Source of the DNA: Cymbidium sinense
Lineage: Eukaryota > Streptophyta > Magnoliopsida > Asparagales > Orchidaceae
Assembly: GCA_021442155.1 (NCBI GenBank)
Contig: CM038220.1
Coordinates: 74,821,817 to 74,885,816, forward strand
DNA length: 64,000 bases
Direction of reading: 5' to 3'
The translations under genes and the position numbers were made by a program. Of this stretch, positions 37,158 through 48,873 are shown in pieces; the first letter of the stretch is position 1, and each line of letters starts with the position of its first letter. The notes beneath the pieces are model-generated. The model did no database searches. It was not told the origin of the DNA and saw only the letters and a list, made by a program, of their open reading frames with translations.

Positions 37158-37439
37158 ATGGCTCCCAACAAGTTTGCTTTATCTTCTCCTTTAATGTAGA
37201 TCTAGCCTTGGATCAGGCCAATCTCACCTAGACTGATGCCACACATCTGATTTACATTGGCCACAGTTTTGAGAGAGTCTGAAACTTGTGAGGGGATAGC
37301 CCTCACAATGGTCAGCATGGAGGTGGCGGCTGGACAGACGCCACTCATCTATTTTGACATCCCTTCTGACTCTGAGTTCCGCTCACTAAAGAGGATGGTC
37401 TGTGGTTCTCACCGATCAAGATCATCGTGCTTTAGCTGA
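37158..37439 (+). pseudogene. gag: gag N-terminal fragment
   Basis: Translation from ATG 37158 gives MAPNKFALSSPLM, then TAG, TAG and TGA within about 95 bp. It is then open from TTG 37257 to TGA 37437 (60 codons, including EVAAGQTPLIYFDIPSDSEF). The early stops sit in codons one transition away from Gln or Arg. No domain is recognised in this part. Confidence 0.5.
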
Positions 37440-37639
37440 GGTTTGTCCCTACTGTAGCCTTGGTGCGAGCTAGCACCTCCTCTTTGGTCCCCTCAAAGGG
37501 GAAAGCTATGTTGGCATCTAAGATAGTTTCCCCTACCTTCTAGGTAGGTTCTAGTTCTCACAATGCCCTACTCTCCTACACCCAATGCCACAAGAAAAAT
37601 AGGAAGATTAAGGACACCACGAGAGAGCGACAAGGGAGA

Positions 37640-37950
37640 TTGATGTTGCATCCCACATTTCCTAGGAAGGTTCTCCACAGGAGGTCTCCCATTTCTTGGG
37701 TGGTAGCAGATTCCATCCCCTCTCCAGTTCAGATGGAGAGGAAGATGTTAGGAGGATTATTGCATCACCTTCACCACCAGCTCATTATGAAGTACCAACT
37801 AGGGAGAGGAGGAAACTCTATGCTAGTCTCTAGACAGTTCTATGCCAGGTTGGCAGAGCTTATGGACCCTCAGAGTCTGGAGCACTATTTGATTTAAGGT
37901 CAATGATTTTCAGCAGTGTCAATTGTCAGATCCATAGGGTGAGGGCCATT
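37640..37950 (+). pseudogene. gag: gag N-terminal half, block with QFYARLAELMDPQSL
   Basis: The frame 37640-37897 ends in a conserved-looking helix-rich stretch, RQFYARLAELMDPQSLEHY. The preceding residues read better in the next frame (TRERRKLYASL), which indicates a one-base indel near 37830. After the stop at 37895 the adjacent frame continues with DLRSMIFSSV. Similar blocks exist in gag of large Tat-type elements as far as I recall. Confidence 0.5.
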
Positions 37951-38769
37951 GAGGCTAGAGTAGTAACCTAGGTGACCAGTAGAGAGAGATAGAGGTATGC
38001 CCAACAGTCGGCGGCCTCCACCCTTATTGATTTTCCCGATCAACGCCACTAGGGCTGATCGTACTTATAGTATAGTCCTAACAGGCACCATCAGTCACTA
38101 AAGGAGAGTTCCAGCAAAGAGGCAGTGGTTTCACCACCATCACACTGCTCCACTCCTCATCCACCATCACCCATTCAAGTTCCCCCCTTCAATAGTTCCC
38201 TCCAAGATTTAGAAATTTGCATCCAGGGAGAGGAGATCCCCATTTGGTGATCCGACTACGGCCTAAGGATCCCACACCATCTACTCCATTAGCTGAGGTT
38301 AGATTGAGCTCCCCCATTTGACCTTCCACTTCATCTATGGTGAAGAGCGACTGGCGAACCAAAAGTGTTGTGGTCATGCCACTACCGCAGTCGCTAGTAG
38401 CAGTAGAGGAAGGGTGGAATGACAGTACAGTTCCCATGGCAGTTGTCCCTCCCAGTGAGAGTACCCATTCAGTAGGCAGTTTTAGATGCATAGAGTTAGA
38501 CAAACATAGCCTTATGTAATCAAGAGAGTGAGTGTTTGAGCCAGCAAAGTGTAAGATCGATCATTAGATCATATCCTAGAATAGTATTTTTTTGAAAAGA
38601 GAGAGATTCTTGGGAGTGATCATTCTGATCAAGAGGAGAATATAGTAGACTTCGACCCCAATAAAGAGTATCTATTTGAGGACTCAATAGAAGTTCATAT
38701 GATCGACACCTGAGGATCCCTTCTCAGAGACCATCATAGTCAGGAAGGTATTATGGTTGAAGAGGATGA

Positions 38770-39205
38770 CACTGCTCATTCAACCCAACACCTCCTCCAA
38801 TAGCTCAAGCAGAAGAATGAGTAGGTCAGTTGAATGGAGAGGAAGATTGAAGACTTATTAGTTGCAGTTCTAGCACTTCAAAACCAAGCTCCAACATTAC
38901 AGCCTAGTCCTATGAATTCTGATAGGACTGAGCTCCTACATGTTTTGGATCCTCCCAAGAGTGCATCTCCCATGGATCAGGATAGTGGAAGCTTGCATAA
39001 GAAGGCCATAGATAGTACCTCTATACAAGAGAAAGACCTCAAACAAATGGTGGAACAACATGTGAGGGAAGCATTGTCGCATGCTCGGGATACTTCATCC
39101 ATTCCAATGGGTAGACCCTACCTAGAAGAATTTGACACAGTCCAGTATCCCAAAGGGTTTGTGCCACCTTCTTTCAAGATTTTGATGGGAACCCCAAAGA
39201 TATAG
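38770..39205 (+). pseudogene. gag: gag middle part: coiled coil and start of core
   Basis: This is the longest gag frame (38834-39205, 123 codons). Upstream in the same frame, HLLQ-stop-LKQKNE-stop-VS-stop-MERKIEDLL shows a heptad-like coiled-coil stretch broken by three stops. It contains EQHVREALSHARDTSS and then YPKGFVPPSFK, a typical lead-in to the gag core. The frame then breaks: SFKI should be followed by FDGNPKDIVHF, which is found in the next frame, so one T was lost near 39182. Confidence 0.7.
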
Positions 39206-39500
39206 TGCACTTTGCAGTAATGTCGAGGTGCACTTCTTTTTTGCTTGTTCGTTAGTAGTCTATCAAGGATTGCATTCAATTAGTATGTCCAGCTTCCCAA
39301 TGATTCGGTAAAGACATTTGTTGAGTTAGAGAAACTCTTCATTAAGAGGTTTGCTGGAGCTCAGCAAAGGGTAACTGTGGGCGACCTTATTATGGCATAA
39401 TAAAATCCCAGTGAGTCCCTCGTTGATTATATTCTTAGGTGGCAAAACTTGAGTATGAAATGGGAACTACCTATTTTAATAGCATGCCATAGAAATTCTT
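39180..39500 (+). pseudogene. gag: gag core (Retrotrans_gag-like), frameshifted
   Basis: FDGNPKDIVHFAVMSRC near 39181 is followed by a stop. After further shifts comes a block near 39300-39460 reading VKTFVELEKLFIKRFAGAQQ, then RVTVGDLIMA, two stops (TAA TAA), and NPSESLVDYILRWQNLSM. The RF-x-GAQQ and ESL-x-DYI-x-RW pattern is characteristic of the plant Ty3/gypsy gag core. It confirms the plus strand and the gag identity. Confidence 0.8.
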
Positions 39501-39975
39501 CTTAAGAATATTCATGACCCGGTTGCTTTCATGCTCATGGGATTTACTATCAAAACATTTGAGAAACTAATCAACAAGGTGGCAAGTCTATAAGGTAAAG
39601 TCAAATAGTTACCTTTTTATCAAGTCAAAGTCCAAGCCACAGAAAGCTTATGAGAAGAAGCCAGGGGTAGTAGTGTCAATTGATAAGGGGAAGCAAATGG
39701 CCAGAGTTTAGTTTGAGAGACCTTGAGCTTAGCAGCCATCACTTCCACCTCCTCTACCACACCTCGTCACAGCCACCATCCAAAGGCCATTGCCACCACC
39801 ACCTCCTCACAGACTTCATATCCACCACCATATAACTATTACTCACCTAGTCGTTTGAACAAACTAAATAAGCCTATTCATTTAAAAGGGAGGTAGTCAG
39901 GAAGATCTTTAAGAATCTCTTAAAGAAGCTTGATTTTTAGTTACGAGCCTAAGAGACTGGAGGAAGTGGGCAAGA

Positions 39976-40060
39976 ATGATGATCCTAACTTCTACCCCTA
40001 CCACTGCATGTTTGGCCATGTCTTGGAGGATTGCATCACCTTTGGGGACTAGCTACAAGT
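39976..40060 (+). pseudogene. gag: Zinc-knuckle remnant of gag
   Basis: The frame reading DDPNFYPYHCMFGHVLEDCITFGD resembles the CPYH-x4-GH-x4-C knuckle of Tat-type gag. The first Cys appears to be Tyr (TGC to TAC), so zinc binding would be lost. A stop (TAG) follows four codons after the last Cys. Confidence 0.6.
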
Positions 40061-40225
40061 TAGGCGCCATTATCATCCCTAAGGAATACTTATTAGAACA
40101 ACCATCTAGTTCTATTAGAGTAATTCTTGGGGATACATATGATCCTCTTAAGACCAAAGAAGGTTAGGATATCTCCTTATCTTTAACCTCTAAGAAAATT
40201 ATTTCTAAGATCAAGAAAGTTATAG

Positions 40226-40588
40226 GTGCCTAAGGTAGCTAAGGTAGCTAAAACCTCCAACATCAAGGAAGTTTTGCAAGTTGTCAAAGACAACTTGGGG
40301 ATGGTGGGAGCTCAGCAGCCCTCACTTGCCCTGGATACTCCAATAGCACAACCGTCCGAGTCAAGCATTCTATCCACCATTATAGCTACCACTTTATCTA
40401 GTGCTTCTTCTAATAGGAGTGTTGTATCAGTGGATAAGGGCACCAAATCCCTTACCCCGCTTACTTTATTTGATTTTTATCATGTACCTCTACCCAAAAA
40501 GAAATCAATGAAGAAACTTGATTCCACTTACTTCTTCTCTACTTTTGATGTTCTTGATTTTATTCATCTAAAAACTCTCCAAGTCTAG
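40226..40588 (+). pseudogene. gag-pro linker frame, 120 codons
   Basis: An open frame rich in Ser/Thr/Lys with no recognised domain. By position it lies between the knuckle and the pre-protease block, so it is probably polyprotein linker. The following 300 bp (to 40890) continue in broken frames with acidic stretches such as LESSDSEGPIGE. Confidence 0.4.
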
Positions 40589-40897
40589 AATATGATAGCT
40601 CTAATAATTTTGGTCATTCTTCACCCGACTTAGAAATGGATTATCCATTCCTAAATCTCATGGGTTCACCCCTTGAGATTGACTTGGAGTCATCTGACTC
40701 TGAAGGTCCCATAGGAGAAGCTATGTGTACCCGACGAGTAGGTAGAACCTTCCACCATATCATCTCACAAAGTCACCGAAGTTAACCTTCATAGTGACAA
40801 GGTTCTACCTTCTAGGGTAGCACCTCAAGATAAGGGTAAGCAAGTCATTTTTATCGATCAGACATCCCATCTAGCAGGGATTCTGCCTGCAAATACT

Positions 40898-41125
40898 TTG
40901 ATGGATGGACAACTTAGAGTCAATTACAATGTTCTCGCTCACCTTAGGAGGTTACCAGCTAAGCTAAGCATATATGACGCCCTTATCTTATCCAAAGAGA
41001 TGAAAGAGTCATTGATTAAAGCTTTACTTGAATTATGTTTAGCTCAGTTGACTACTAAAGGAGAGGAGGCACATTACTCTAAGGAAGTCCTATAAGTCAC
41101 ATTCATAGATGAAGACTTCTCTTAG
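40898..41125 (+). pseudogene. Pre-protease conserved block (Tat/Ogre-type)
   Basis: The frame 40898-41095 contains [20 protein letters not shown], then [18 protein letters not shown]. This helix-rich block precedes the protease in Tat/Ogre-group polyproteins. After the stop (TAA at 41093) the same frame reads VTFIDEDFS, matching the usual ITF-x-DED-x-lead into the protease, then a shift of one base near 41122 enters the protease frame. Confidence 0.7.
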
Positions 41126-41500
41126 GGATGATTGAGCATAATCATCCCCTCTACATCACGATCGACATGGGCATCTTCAGATTATCTAAAGTATTGGTTG
41201 ATCTAGGTGCATCAGTGAATATTATGAGTCTAAGAACCCTTGCCTACTTGAAGATTGACATTTCCAAACTTTCAAAAGAAAAGATAATGTTGAGAGGATT
41301 CAATGAACAAGGTGAGAGGGCCTTAGGTTCCATAGTGTTACCTTTAGAGATAGATGATTGGAAGACTACAACCAAGTTTAATATTATATACTCAGATACA
41401 TCTTTCAATGCTTTGCTAAAGAGACCTTGGATATATGAAAATAATATGGTTCCATCCTCTCTACACTAGTGCATCAAGTTCATGAGAAGTGGGATTTCAT
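41116..41500 (+). pseudogene. pro: Retropepsin-like aspartic protease
   Basis: The frame 41128-41469 shows HPLYITIDMG, the catalytic loop VLVDLGASVNIM, LRGFNEQGE, and the C-terminal NALLKRPWIYENNMVPSSLH. In plant gypsy proteases the loop is D-x-G-(A/S)-(A/S), so the catalytic Asp is kept. GRPW is changed to KRPW. A TAG after PSSLH stops the frame, but the translation beyond it (CIKF) fits the family. In a living element this enzyme cuts the Gag-Pol polyprotein. Here it has no start of its own and lies one frame away from the preceding block. Confidence 0.8.
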
Positions 41501-41619
41501 ATTATGCAAATGAGATCTCAAGCCATTCACAGTTCATGAGGTCAAAATATATGAGGATGCAATCTATTATCTCCCTCAAAATCAATAAGTATATTCTCGC
41601 AAACTTGGCCAAAGTTCAA

Positions 41620-41664
41620 AAATAAAAGAAAAAGAAGAAGAAAAAGAATGAGAAAAAAAATAAA
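41620..41664 (+). repeat. Purine-rich tract in the linker
   Basis: About 45 bp of almost pure A/G (AAAAGAAAAAGAAGAAGAAA and so on), coding for poly-Lys in one frame. It is followed directly by an LTR-derived patch. It is far from any 3' LTR start, so it is not a convincing polypurine tract. Confidence 0.5.
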
Positions 41665-41713
41665 GTGAATAGGTCCATTATAGGGTGGTGATTGTAAGTC
41701 CTCACCTCTTAGA
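41665..41713 (+). repeat. LTR-derived patch inside the coding linker
   Basis: 41665-41693 matches the 3' LTR box GTGATTAGGTCC...TAGGGTGGTGATT (as near 24046 and 35105) with one mismatch. 41694-41712 matches the L5 segment TAA(A/G)TCCTCACCTCTTAG (as near 26639). The two pieces lie about 500 bp apart in the LTR but are adjacent here. Confidence 0.7.
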
Positions 41714-42056
41714 ATCATCCTCAAGTCAAGAAGTTGATGTAGAACTTAAGGATGATTCATATAAAGATTTAATAGAATTACCTTTTGATTGATACTTGTC
41801 ATGTGTTCTAAACTTAGCAAAGAAAGGGTTAATCCCACATACTTAATCAAAGCACAAGGCGGACTATTTTCAATGAATATGGAAGAACAAATGCAAAAGC
41901 TCTCAATTAAGACTGGGACTAGAATTCAGTATAGTGGTTCCAGTTGACGATGATGATTACTGCCTAGTCATCACCAATCATTTGAAATTTGATTGGTTCT
42001 TTTCAAATCACATTAACTCATATGAGCAGGTATGTTTAGAAACTTTATATAGTCAA
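41714..42056 (+). pseudogene. Protease to reverse-transcriptase linker, cut at 42057
   Basis: It reads EVDVELKDDSYKDLIELPFD, then a stop, then NLAKKGLIPHT in shifting frames. A last open stretch (about 41940-42056) reads VPVDDDDYCLVITNHLKFDW and on to LETLYSQ. No reverse-transcriptase motif appears before the reverse LTR begins. The flank is GTCAA (42052-42056). Confidence 0.55.
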
Positions 42057-44205
42057 TGTGGTGTTTATTTTTGGATGTGTGACACCATGTAGATCTTAGG
42101 GGGTACCTATTGAAGTGATCAAGTATGACATTAAGGAATGATGCACTATCTCAAAAGATAGAAATCATCACCTTATAATAGACCTAATCACCTAATAAGG
42201 ACTCCTAAGGCATGATGGGTCTTCAAATATACTAGAGATTTTCCCTACTTTACATGAAAAAGTAAAGTAGGTTTATTTTAAGTCGGGTCCATTAAGTTCC
42301 CTATAGAGGCAAGCCCTCATAGTAAATTACATCCTAAAGAATGAAATCACATAGGAATACTCTCGATTAAAGTAGAAATTAAAGTCCTCAAAGATTTCAA
42401 AGTTAAGATAATCAATAAGTTGGTTATTTTGGAAAATCAACTTGAATAGGATCAAGGAGAGGACTTATCGAAGCCAAAGGAAATAAGTAAGGAATGCTCG
42501 TGACACTAGGAAGCCTAGTGAGCATTTTAATCTATCTTATGGTTGGGCTTTATATGTTTGAAATTGAGAGGATCAATTTTATTAAAGTTGACATTTTTGT
42601 TAGAAAGCTAGGACTTATAATCCAACAACACAAGAATGTGGAAAAGCCTAAGAGGTGAGGATTTATACTTGTAGCATGAAGGAAACAGCAATCTCAGATC
42701 CTAAATCTAGGGAGCTTTGGCATAACCCAAAGCACGACCTAATTCTAAGAAAAAATGGGTATATGGTTTACCTCCACAAGAGAGGATAAATCACCTGACT
42801 GCTGGACTTACAATCACCTAGAGTGGCTAGCCAGCTAACTCCTCCTATGCTTTAAAACCATGCAAGCAAGTCATATATTTTTGCAAGATAGTTAGGTTAT
42901 TATTATTTAGAAAGAGACTAAAGTCCTTAAACCCACTCCCTAAAGAGACTAGAGCATGAGTGGTATGAGCAATAACTTAGTCTAATGCAAATCTTTTCAA
43001 TTTTCAATTGATTTTTTTGACTCTTCATTTTGACAAAGGTCATAGGATTTCTTATGCCTAAATGCATGTTGAAATGAGATTATGGGCTAAATCAGAGAGA
43101 AAGAGGTGATTTCCAAGAGGATGCCCTCATATGTCAAGCATTCCCTTATCATGCAAGGATGGAAATTCTCTATTTTCAAGAGCGAAATAATATGATATGC
43201 ATGTTGTGAAAGATTTAACCATTCAGCTAAGGGGTTGCTAAATCTTTTAATTATCTTATTTAATGCCTAAGCTTTATGGTGAGATTATGAGTTGTTACTT
43301 GGGTAGAAAATTTATTTTTCTCTAAGAGCCTAATCGCATCCAGACCACATATTCAAACATCAAACAAGTAAGAAACTAAGAAAATGCATGCCATTTCTAA
43401 TGCACAAGCTAAACATAACATCAAACAATTTTATATCTATCACAAAAGAATAAGAGGCTGATGTGGTCGAGTGCCGTCGTATAACCCAAAAAATAAAAGA
43501 TGAGTAGTCAAGCTCTACCCTTACAAAAAAAATGAAGGAATAATTATAATTATAATGAATGAATGATATGGGGGTTTTCATATCTTCATTTCTCCTTCAT
43601 TTTTTTATGTCTCTTCCTTCTCCTTTTGATTTAATTTGCTCCACTTCAAAGGCATCACAAGGCCTCCCAGGACAATGCCTTCTAGCCACTATTCATTCTA
43701 ATCTCCCATAGCACTAATCCTAATTCCTAATGCAAAAGTACATTCAAAATAGAAAAAGTAAATATAATTACACCTGCAAAATAAGTGTTAGCTAAACATG
43801 CATACAATCCCAAGAAATTATATGATATTTGGACATAGCACCCTGCACATGGGTAACCAAGCCCACTTGTCATAACTTGGATTATGCTTAGGGTTTAGGC
43901 AACCTACAAAGAGAGCATTTATATTTATTTTTAAGTGCCCCTTAAGCATAATCCCTTATAGAAAACATGATTAGGCTAATCATGGCCTACCATCCAATCT
44001 ATGAAACATACACCCTATCATCCATTCTAAAACATCACATCACAAAATAAAATATACATCAAACCATGCACTGCCCAAACATAAGGCTAGAAGTGGTAAC
44101 TTAAGCTAATGTGTGTGTATTAAGGCTTGTGTGGTATGTCCTAACTAGGCTTTAGAGTTATAATTTTCTAAGTGTGAAAAGATTTAACTTTTATATAAGG
44201 GGTGG
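42057..44205 (-). mobile_element. Giant LTR, reverse orientation, 3' part (subtype B), nested
   Basis: It starts TGTGGTGTTTATTTTTGG, the complement of the LTR end ACCACA. It then runs backwards through the 3'-terminal box (42070-42300), the CATGCTCTAGTCTC block (near 42950), the GAGCAGTGG block (near 43690), the acceptor-like CTGCAAAATA (near 43778) and CATGCACTGCCC (near 44065). It is broken at 44205 by a forward LTR. It interrupts the coding element in the opposite orientation. Confidence 0.85.
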
Positions 44206-47200
44206 TGTTGACCTCACTTTTGGAGTGAGCTCTCAACTTCCATATCATAGATCTAGGACTCTCATAGACACTAAGAGTTCCTTAGTCTTAAGACACTTCC
44301 AGTGATTAGGTGAACACTTAACATAAACCTAGAGACTTAGAAGAGTTAGCCATAGGGATAGGTTATGCCTTAGAGTTTGGGAGAACTTGCCTACCCTATA
44401 GCCTAAACCAATCATTGCTTCCTTCTTTCAAGCCAAACCTCAAATTCAAATTCAAACTCCAAATCTCTTTCTAAGCCCTTTGATTTTATCTTATGGACTT
44501 AGCCTTAACCAAATTCAAATCAAGCCTAATTCAATTGATTTTTCTCAAACCTTAAATTCAAATTCAAATTCCAAATCCAAATTCCAAAACCAATTCCAAA
44601 TTCAATGATTAAAACCCATGATTAAATTCAAACTCCAAATCCCTCACTAAGCCCTTTGATTTTATCTTATGGACTTGGCCTTAACTAAGTTCAAATCAAT
44701 CACATTCAATTGATTTTCTCAAATATCAAATTCAATCTCAAATCAAATTTCAAATCATAAACCAATTCCAAATTCAATGTTTGAAACCCATGATTAAGTC
44801 CAAATTCCAAAATCTCTCTTCCATATGAACCAACTTCATATGCTTAGTCAAAACTCCTTCAAACCAACTCAAACTTAGTTGATTTCTTTATAAATCAATC
44901 ATTCATTCATTTATATTCACAAATATAAATAAAATCCAAATTCAAACCCTTCAAATCAAATCAAAATAAATCAAACCAAATCAAATTCCCAATTTTAGCC
45001 CTTTTAGCCAAATTCATGAACTTGGCTAAATGATGCCCAAACCAATTCAAAACTCATGGATTCCTTCATGATTCAATCATTCCTACAATCATTGACCTAA
45101 ATATAAACATAAGCCACCATTATCAAATCAAATCCAAGCTAACTCAAATCAACCCGAGTCAAACCTAAGTTAACTCTCTTGGCTTGAAATTATAATATGA
45201 ACCAAAACCCATTTGGCTCTAAACCAATTGCAATTGGATTTACATTTCAATCCTAGGCTCATGTTAGAGTTCAACTAAACTTGAATCAAGCCATGATCAA
45301 GCCAATTGACCCATATAGGCTCAGTTGACCCAAAATGACCTAAAAGACCTTTTTTGAGTCAAGTTGTAATCTAACCCAAATTAGATTGAACTAAGCCCAT
45401 CCAAATCTCACAACATAACCAACAATCACTTTAGGGTGACCAATGGCCTTAAATTGGGTCAAATCAAGTAAAACTAACCTTTGAATAAGTCAACATTTAG
45501 CCCAAATAAAACCCAAACTAGCCAAAATCCACCATATGCCAAATTGATTAAAACCATTGATTCAAACTCACTAATAATCAATGATTGAACATGGCCAAAC
45601 CTTCACTTGAGCCAAACCAAGCCTAATTGTCCATTTGACCCAAGTTTACTCAAATTGGCCTAAAAAGCCAAAGTGGTTCAAATAATGATGTAATTCAAAT
45701 TGATTACAACTAATGGTTCAAGATCATCCCAAATTGATTATTGAACTTGACCAAAGCCATAATTAAGCCCCAGTTGACCAATTGGTCAATTTGACCCAAC
45801 TTAGCCCAATTTGACCTAAATGGTCAAATTAGCTAAAAATCTAAATTAATTTCAAATTGAACCAAACCAAAGCCTACAATCATTTATAATTAGCCAATTG
45901 GACTTGACTCAACACATAACCTAACCCAATTTAGTGAAATTGGTCAAATTGGCCAACTTGACCCATTTGACCAATATGAACCCAAATGAGCCATAACCAA
46001 ATCCAAAGTAAATTAAACCAAACCAATGAACCAATACACTCCAATTGGTCATGTGAACTTAACCCAACCATTGGTTTGACCCAATTTGGCCAATTGGTCA
46101 ACTTGACCCAACCTAACCCATTTGACCTAAATAGGTAAAATGAGCCAAATCAAACCAAACTAACTCCAAACCACTTAAAATTTGGCTAACTCACTTTCGA
46201 CTCATTCCAAATCTACCCAAGTCAAACCCATAGCCAAATGACTATTTTATCCTTGGGTTTAGGGCATCCCATGAGATGAGACACGTGTTTATTGAGTCAT
46301 TTTCTCCCCATGGCCACTCAACACCCAACCATAGGCCCACATAGGCACCTTGGACCATGGCTGACCTGACCCAAAGGTGGTTGGGTTAGCCATGATCTAT
46401 GGGGAGGTGAAATCACCTCCCCATTCCCGTTGGAACACTTAGAAAGCCATAGGACACCCACTACTCCCTTGGCACCCACTCTAACACACTCCTCCACTCA
46501 AAGGAAGCCAACTAGCATGATTACCTGCTCAAATCGAGCTCCCCATGGTGACCCCTTGATCCAAAATTCCAAATCAACTATGGCATCTAATCCAAGGAAT
46601 AAGGGGTATACCCCCCTCATTCTCACTAAAACTCACACACTCACCTTCGATTCAACCCTAGCAGCCAAGGAGAGGAATCCCAAAGCCATTCCCAAGCATT
46701 CCCAAGCTTCCCCAAATCACCATTTTTGATTTTATGCAAAACTGAAATAGGGGAGCCTCAATTCGATTCCCATTTGCTCAAATCTCCACCAAAGTGCAAC
46801 TAACTTTGCACACCTTCCTTGGAACCAATCGAGCTAGAAGGAATCATTTCTCAAGCATCCCAATGGCCGAAGGGTAAAGTTCGACCAAGCCCAAGCACCT
46901 ACGCCGAGTGGATTGGTCTTCCAAGCAAACTATACCAAATTAAAGCTCGTGCAGCTCAATAGAGCTTCATTTTTGCCAAATAAAGCTTTCTCAATCATTG
47001 GAACCACCAGTCATAAGCTCGGTGAGGTATTCCATTTAAATCGATCCTTGAATGAAAATAGCTTGGTCTTTTGTGAAATAAATTTTCATGTCATGCGATT
47101 TCCACTATTGGATTTGATTATCGTGCTTCCCCGAAGGTGTAGGATCATTTTCATCTCCATCCAAGCTCGGTGAGCTCGAATCAAGTGGCTATTGATGGAC

Positions 47201-48835
47201 AGTAGCCATCCTTCATTACTCGGGAGATAGATCATGGACCATACATCCCGCATGATGGGATGAACGATTATGATCTAATCACGCTTAGAACCCCTGATTA
47301 ATCCCTCAAAACCACGGGTTTGATCGTGGCCATCCGATCTTAGATCAGATGGTCCATGGAGATACCGTGTGCATCTCCATATTCGACTCTGATGTGATAA
47401 CTTAAATAGCGAATCTCATCGCGCCACATGGAAAGCGCGCCGCATCAGCTGCCACATGGCCCGATGAGATTAAGGCTTTAAATAGGGCTAATTAATCTAT
47501 TTTTAATTCTAAAATTTCCTAAATTTATAACTAATAGTAGAAAAATTCAACAAATACAAACTTAGTCTTATTTTAAAGAAATTATAGAGTATAACTTAAG
47601 AAAATTATCATTGATTGATTTTGAATAGTGAATTTGGCTTAATTAAAGTTTAATTGGAAATATAATTAGCCTAATTACACCCTAATTAATCATCCATTTA
47701 ATCTCAAACTTTCTGTGTGTGTTTAAGGTGATGACCTCTACCTCCCCTATTTTTCTAGGATTTTATTGATTGCTTAATTAGGAAAATCAATGAATTAAGT
47801 CTTAATCACTTTCTTAATGTAATTAGTGATAATTAAGCAAATGAACAGTAAATTAATCAATCAATTAAGTTTGTTAACCTATTAATGGTGATGAAATTTA
47901 GGGAAATGGATTGGGACTCCCTCTTCCAATCTTTTCCTTAAATCTTCTATGATCCCTTAAATAATTAATTAATTAACAAGATTAATAGAAAATTCAATTC
48001 ATAACCTGAACCTTAATCAATTAGTTGAGAAGATTTAGGGATTGAGACTTATGCTCCTCTCTTTGTCTCTTTCTCTAAGCCCATCTTACTTTGATTGGCT
48101 AAGGTTAATTAAGGCTTAATTAGTTAATTAATGAACTTAATTAATCCAATTGAACCTAATTTCTATTTCTAATCTTGGGTAGCTCTTTGGGTGTTCAATA
48201 ACCCAAAGTGAGAGATGATGAAATTATGGTTAACTCACATATTTAAGAAAACCATAAGAGTAGTTAAGTGAGATCCCTTAAGCTTAATTAACTATTAATC
48301 ATGAGCCAATTGCATTAGGCCCCTTTCATTTCTTAGGAGCATTACAAATTTACTTTCCATGTGGTCACATATCATATTGTCTCATTATCAATTAGTTAAT
48401 TAACTAAAGGTGATGTAGGTGAGGGTTAATTAATTGGCTTAATATATACCCTAACCTAATTAAATTATAAAATCAACTTAATCACTTCTTCATGGAACCA
48501 AAATAACTCATACATGGGGAATGGGATTAGGACCAGCAAACCTCTTTCACATTCCTTAAAACAAATCAAACTCAAAATTAAAAATGATATTAAAGAACTT
48601 TAGTTTATTTTAAGTGGCTTTATTTAGTATTATTGTCCTTAGGAATCAATTGGAATGAATGAAATCATGTGCTTATGTTCATTTACTTCTTTCCCTATCA
48701 TGCTAAATGTTGCTTTCCATGTGTAATCATACATTCATCTCTTTCAAAATTAATAAAAAAAGAAATGATTTCTTTCATGTCAAATTGCATGTGTTGATTT
48801 AAATTAAATATGTGTGGCTATTATCACTACTATAT

Positions 48836-48873
<38 letters not shown>

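Larger units (their letters stand above)
37158..40170 (+). pseudogene. gag: Degenerate gag polyprotein gene
   Basis: The gag of the coding element, the structural protein that forms the cytoplasmic particle around element RNA. The proposed start is ATG 37158 (MAPNKFALSS), the first ATG after the hairpin array in a frame that stays gag-like after three early stops. Recognisable pieces, in changing frames, are an N-terminal region (37158-37439), the block around QFYARLAELMDPQSL (near 37830-37885), an acidic stretch (near 38630-38780), a coiled-coil-like stretch before 38900, the conserved core (39100-39480), a proline/histidine-rich region (39720-39860) and a zinc-knuckle remnant (near 39976-40050). 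Many stops are CAG-to-TAG or CGA-to-TGA types. At about 3 kb it is long, as in the Ogre group. No intact frame exceeds 123 codons. Confidence 0.75.
27224..42056 (+). mobile_element. Ty3/gypsy Tat/Ogre-like element: 5' LTR, leader, gag, protease (partial)
   Basis: The order is an 8013-bp LTR, a primer binding site, a 1.9-kb untranslated leader with a hairpin array, a long degenerate gag, a retropepsin, and a linker. A reverse LTR interrupts it at 42057 before any reverse transcriptase, RNase H or integrase. The Tat/Ogre placement rests on the arginine-type primer site and on the conserved block before the protease ([19 protein letters not shown]). Many stops and frameshifts show that it is inactive. 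The remaining internal region and 3' LTR would be expected beyond the nested insertions, outside the window. Confidence 0.8.

Noticed and set aside
38189..38503. 104-codon minus-strand frame
   Set aside because: It is antisense to degenerate gag on the plus strand, a shadow frame.
41620..41664. Purine tract as polypurine primer of an LTR element
   Set aside because: It is not followed by an LTR 5' end. The LTR that follows at 42057 is in reverse orientation.
46430..46729. 99-codon Pro/Thr-rich frame in L4
   Set aside because: Low-complexity composition and no conservation with L4 at 5479, 14321 or 56828.
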